Shown: positions 59,816 through 64,000 of the stretch, one piece after another
How positions within the stretch are numbered: position 1 is the stretch's first letter
How the letters are laid out: every line of letters begins with the position of its first letter
Assembly (NCBI RefSeq): GCF_050624435.1
Contig: NC_134546.1
Coordinates: 10,873,001 to 10,937,000 of the forward strand
DNA from: Tenrec ecaudatus
Lineage: Eukaryota; Chordata; Mammalia; Afrosoricida; Tenrecidae
DNA: 64,000 nt
Direction of reading: 5' to 3'
Translations under genes and position numbers: made by a program
The notes under the pieces: model-generated
What the model was told of the DNA's origin: nothing
Seen by the model: the letters and a program-made list of their open reading frames with translations, nothing else
Database searches by the model: none

Positions 59816-61315
59816 GTACGTCTCTCCGTAGAGCCTCTAGCACCAGAGCTAGAGTTAAGAAAGCTACAAAGTTCAGACAGACTTCTCTCTGCTGATTTCC
59901 CTTTTTGTTTGACCCTAACTTCTTATTCTTATCTTTGGAAATTCAGGCTTTCTTTCCGAGTAGTAATTGCTTAAGAACCCAGGCATTACAACAATTAGCA
60001 GTACTGCTATTAAGGTAGTAGGAACTAAGTAGAATTTTAGTTTAAGTTGAAAGCCACCTTCTTTCTGTTCTACGAATCTCTAGGTAGTGATGTTTTGGCT
60101 AGGACCAATTTACTTGAAATGTTTTTCCTGGAGTTTGCACTTAGGGAATTTTCTTGGATGCAATGTCTTGTGGCTTGAGGCTGCTTCAGAGCACAAAGTA
60201 CACTTTAACCAATAATAATGTGCAGATACAGACAGCCATGTCTGTGGGCTCCCAGTAGTTTTCAGACTTAGTAATGTTTTCTAGAGCACCTGTGTACAAA
60301 TGAATACTGAAGTATTTTCCTGATACTTTTCTAAAACTTACCTCTAAACATGAGGCCGTTCCCGAAATAATTGAATTCACTATGGCTAAAAAGAATAGAA
60401 GGGGGAAGAGCCTGAAAAGGAATCATGTAGTGGGCCAGCAATGTGTGGAGCTTTAAAGCACGGAACCCACGGTGCTGGTTTCCAGTGTGTTGACGCACAT
60501 GTTTTAAGCGGACCCAGAACTGTAATCACTGACGCCTGGTGCTTCATAAGTTGTTTGAACCATTGTCCCAAACTCCTGTCCCTCTGGGAGCGTTGCCCCA
60601 TCCCGTGGTGTCCGGAAAGCTGAAGGAAAGCCTGGATGCACCTTTTGCTGTTGTCTGGCGTCTTATTCGGTCATATCCTCATGCCTTCTATTAACAAACA
60701 GCTTCGTTAAAACTGTATACTCTTTCTGATGACTGTTATGGAGTTAAAGGGGAACAGTACAACTTGAGGTTACACACCAGGGTAGGGTAATTACTCCATT
60801 TCTTGTGCTATTTTCTTTTAAACTAAGTTAATGACGTATTGGTGCGTATCCTGAAACTGACAGTTTTGTCACTTTCTGAAAAACCATTCATTAGAGACCA
60901 ACATTACCAACATGAAAGATGGATTGGGGCCTGTTCAGTGACTCAGTGTTGGAATAAGACGAAAGTGTTGTTTCCCTTTAACAGGTACACTTGCCCATTG
61001 GCCTTTGTGGCATGGCTTCCGGTTTTGATGGAAAGAAAGGCACTCCTAATGAAAACCTTACTGAGTGTTCAATTATTTACATTGTACATAAAAAATGGAC
61101 ACAGAACTAAATTGTTACTTTAGAAATGTCCTTAGTAACTACGAAAAACTAATACTGTACACATTGTTTTACTGTTGATTTTTTAAACATGTAAATGACT
61201 ACTAATTTTAACCTGCATGTTCAAGTGTGTGTCTCACCCCTTTTTACACATCACCCCTCCTCCCTTGGCTTACCTTCTGTGTGGCTGCCTCCCAACACGG
61301 TCACTGACTCTCAAG
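59816..61315 (+). other. AFTPH: AFTPH intron 7 (1.5 kb)
   Basis: The intron starts gtacgt and ends ctcaag. I see no transposon, simple repeat or gene in it, which makes it the longest intron here that looks free of young repeats. Confidence 0.9.
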
Positions 61316-61399
61316 CTAGCGGAGGTTCCGCTCTTCTGAACCTTGATTTCTTTGGGCCCGTGGATGACAGTAGCTCTAGCAGCAGCACCACAATCCCAG
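61316..61399 (+). CDS. AFTPH: Aftiphilin coding exon 8, residues 811-838 plus one base
   Basis: The acceptor is ctctcaag at 61308-61315 and the donor gtcagc begins at 61400. The first two bases complete an Ala codon. The exon then encodes SGGSALLNLDFFGPVDD, a Ser/Thr run and IP, and ends one base into the next codon. LLNLD (817-821) fits the clathrin-box pattern L-hydrophobic-x-hydrophobic-acidic. It is the last coding exon I can find, and nothing resembling the following VDPELYEL segment occurs before 64000. Confidence 0.94.
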
Positions 61400-64000
61400 G
61401 TCAGCCGAGTATTCAACCCACGGTTCTAGTTTATTTACTAAAAGCATGACCACATCACTTGACTTTCCTATAAACAAGGAAACAACTAGATTGTATTCTC
61501 TAGAATGTCTTTCGAATGCTTTTCTTTCATCTACCTGTTGTTATTTTCTAGTGTCTGACTACAACAAACGACCGTGTGAAATGTATTGTAAGGGAAGCAT
61601 CCTCAGAGTGGAACACTGAGAGCTGACTGTAGTTTCTAGAAATAGAGCAGCCTAATGCATGAGACCGTTAAAAGCAGGGATTCGTTCCACTCTGAGTGGA
61701 AAATGTGATATTCCATGCGCTTATTTTTAAAGCATATGCCGTAGAGCTCTTCAGGGGTGGGGGCGGGGAAACTACACAAATTTGGAGATGATGGGAATAG
61801 TTTAATACACAGTGATGACTTTATATTGTAGTGCCTGTAATAGTACAGATTCTAGCATTCACTCAATTGTTCATTAGTGCTGCTAAATGTATAATTAGGT
61901 TAAAAAATATTGGAGTCTAGCTCTTACTTAGTTATATAGTCCACATAGAACTCTCTGGCTGTTTTTATGTTAGCTCGAAATAGAAAGTAGACTGTTAGCC
62001 TGCCATGGAGAGAGGAAACAACTTGTTACAGAGGTTAAGAGTGCCAAGTAATGACTTTGAGACACTGCCTAGAAAGGAAGGCGGACTGGAGTGCCTGTTG
62101 AATTCATGTTCAGCCCTGCGAAGGTTCAGTTCACTGAACAGCTGACTAATGTACTTTGTCATCTTCTAACTGAATAAAAGATTGAAATTATAATGGCATC
62201 TTTATGTTTACCTTTTATTTGATATGACTTCTATGAGTCCCTGTCATCCTAACATGTGATCTAGTGATCATGCCCATTTGATCAGCCTGGTTCCTGAGAA
62301 TTTTCTGGGTTTTGCTCTGTCCCATGAGATTACCCTGCTACCCACATCCAACAGGGTAGGAACCATGATGGGAAATGGGGGAGTCCAGGAGAGTCTGCTG
62401 AGGGTGAACCTGGACTGCAGGGTGCACACCTTCTCTGAGATCTGGCTTGGAAATCTAACCCTGCTACAGGGAAGCCCCCAGGCCATTTGGGAGAGTCATT
62501 GGATCCCTCAAATCCAAACTTCTGATGGCCATTTCCATCATTTTCAGGGTCTTGTTATCATTTGAAAAACCAAGCTGTGTTTAGTTTTGACCTCAGAGTG
62601 GTCTCGCTTCTATTTCCTTATGTGATTTGCAGATACACATGCTCTTTGGGATGACTTGGGGGAACGAATTCGTTGTCTGACATTTTAAAGTTGTTCATAG
62701 AGAAAAACACCCCAACGATATCCCCAAAGGCATCACTTTCCTCAGCACTGTAGTCCCCAGAGCGAACGACCAAGCTCCCATTGAAAATAGGCTCTGAATT
62801 TTGTTTGCCCTGGTAAATTGACTTAAAATTTAAATGAGGTCAGTACTTTTTTTTTTTCACTTTTAATACCTGAAACCTTACACTAAATTTACTCTTTTGG
62901 TAGCATGTCCAATCTCCTTGAAAGCCCATCCGTAGGCACACAGTTAACTTGACTGTACAAGATCCAGGAATGACCTGATGACCAGGTTCAGTGTACACAG
63001 CTTTGAGAAAGACAATCCGTTTCAGAAACGTAGAGCTGTCATGGAAGTGAAATTAGCATGGTCAGATTGCAGTCTTCATTACTTCAGAATCTTTTCAAAA
63101 TTTCTTTCAGTGTTTTCATTACTTATGCTCAAGCTGCTATATAAATTTAATTACTATAAATTTGCTTTGGCTTCTTTTTTTATTGCTATTGGGTTTTGTT
63201 AAAATTGACCATCAAGCTACAGATATGGACACCTTCCAGAGTATTCCATTTCACCATTTGCTTGCACTTTGTCTGACTTGTTTCTGGGAAAGTCATTTTG
63301 TCTTCGCTGGCGGTTATTTCATTATTTTGTGTGTGAGACATACGGAGGTTGGCATAAGACTTGGCTGGCTAGCTTTAGTTACATGACTAAACTCCCTCAT
63401 TAAGGTTCTGTTTAAAAAAAAACCCTCTTCCATTAAAAACGTACATGTTAGTTATTCGTGAACAGTAAGTAGTTGCCGTGTTTTTTGGAAAGTTAGTCAC
63501 CCCAGTAGGGTTTGGGGGGGGAGGTCGTGATTTGGAACAGGGAGGGGAGATTGTTGCCCCTTGTTGTTGTTTTATCTCCCACTTCACTGTTGGGTGGCTT
63601 AGTGGCCAGTATGTCGCAAACCAAATCAGTTAGTGTTGACGCAGTCCCATCGCCACTCAGAATGCAAAATTGTTCATTTTGTATCGTGCAGTAGACTGAA
63701 CTCCAATTCTGTGCTTAATTGGAACCCCACCTTTCAAAGTGGAGGAGGGCAGTGTTTGGGGATTCAGCAAACCCCTGACAGGCATCCACAATTTTTTAAA
63801 CATTTTAATTGCAACCAGTATTATATTTCCGTAGAACTGAAAAGACCTTTTAAAATAGAGTTTAAAACTGTGCCTTAATGAAATCCTCAAAACTCGGGAG
63901 AGTCAGCACGCATTTTCTGCCGCCTTCCTCCTTTGCCGGAGATGGGCACTGTGGAAGCCGCTGTTTGCTCGTTTGATTTCTGTAAACATCTGAGATCTGT
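61400..64000 (+). other. AFTPH: AFTPH intron 8, left part only
   Basis: The sequence after the donor gtcagc has no coding match to the aftiphilin C-terminus and no clear AfroSINE or LINE. It is AT-rich unique-looking sequence with short homopolymers near 62850 and 63410. The next exon lies beyond the window. Confidence 0.8.

Larger units (their letters stand above)
3430..64000 (+). other. AFTPH: AFTPH (aftiphilin) gene, 3' end outside the window
   Basis: The gene spans a noncoding first exon ending at 3694, a 29-kb intron, and seven coding exons between 33026 and 61399. The conceptual protein is recognisable as aftiphilin from its N-terminus (MEPDIIRMYSSSPPPLDNGA) through residue 838. Human aftiphilin is about 936 residues, so roughly the last 90-100 residues are missing because the window ends, not because the gene is broken. 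Every internal junction has AG/GT borders and the phases agree. Known biology: aftiphilin is a peripheral protein of the trans-Golgi network and endosomes. It binds clathrin and the ear domains of AP-1 and AP-2, and forms a complex with gamma-synergin and p200 (HEATR5). The left end of the gene is my estimate because the transcription start cannot be read from sequence alone. Confidence 0.95.

Noticed and set aside
59816..59897. Alternative aftiphilin C-terminus by readthrough of the exon 7 donor (27 codons)
   Set aside because: The donor is good, the next exon joins in frame and matches the protein, and no polyadenylation signal follows closely.
1..64000. An undescribed multi-gene system
   Set aside because: Apart from AFTPH I found no other credible coding sequence. 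The remaining structure is explained by transposons, simple repeats and ordinary intron DNA.

Overview
This window comes from a placental mammal and carries most of one protein-coding gene, AFTPH (aftiphilin), on the + strand. The repeats point to an afrotherian. Roughly 25 AfroSINE copies are scattered through it, and the better-preserved ones keep the middle segment that, as I recall, paenungulates (elephant, hyrax, sea cow) have deleted. It also holds two SPIN (SPACE INVADERS) hAT elements; among afrotherians I know these only from the lesser hedgehog tenrec. My best guess is therefore a tenrec such as Echinops telfairi. The species is an inference. Afrotheria is well supported.

Layout. 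1-2000 is AT-rich upstream sequence with degraded AfroSINEs. 2000-4500 is a GC-rich promoter region and CpG island with a CTCF-like site, YY1, NRF1, ETS/CRE and GC-box motifs, a CGG repeat, and the untranslated first exon ending at the donor after 3694. 3695-33025 is a 29-kb first intron full of AfroSINEs, LINE 3'-end fragments, L1/L2/MIR relics and one SPIN element. 33026-34968 is the large first coding exon (637 codons). Six further coding exons follow at 47141-47292, 50227-50353, 50686-50742, 53665-53787, 59755-59815 and 61316-61399. All junctions have AG acceptors and GT donors, and the frame stays open through residue 838. The last exons (about 90-100 residues, judged from the human protein of about 936) lie beyond the right edge, and 61400-64000 is intron.

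Aftiphilin is a clathrin/AP-1/AP-2 accessory protein. The window encodes an N-terminal disordered region with a ladder of acidic FxxF motifs, two WxxF motifs, the conserved middle region and an LLNLD clathrin-box-like motif.

I found no bacterial-type system, CRISPR array, rRNA gene or credible tRNA gene, and no convincing unknown protein-coding gene. The observations most worth checking are: SPIN elements with readable target-site duplications, one nested in an AfroSINE; an 18-bp minisatellite that seems to have grown out of a SINE; a leader rich in upstream ORFs, one of which crosses the first splice junction; a decayed full-length mariner with a separate group of mariner-like MITEs; inverted LINE 3'-end pairs; and several interspersed repeats I could not classify.
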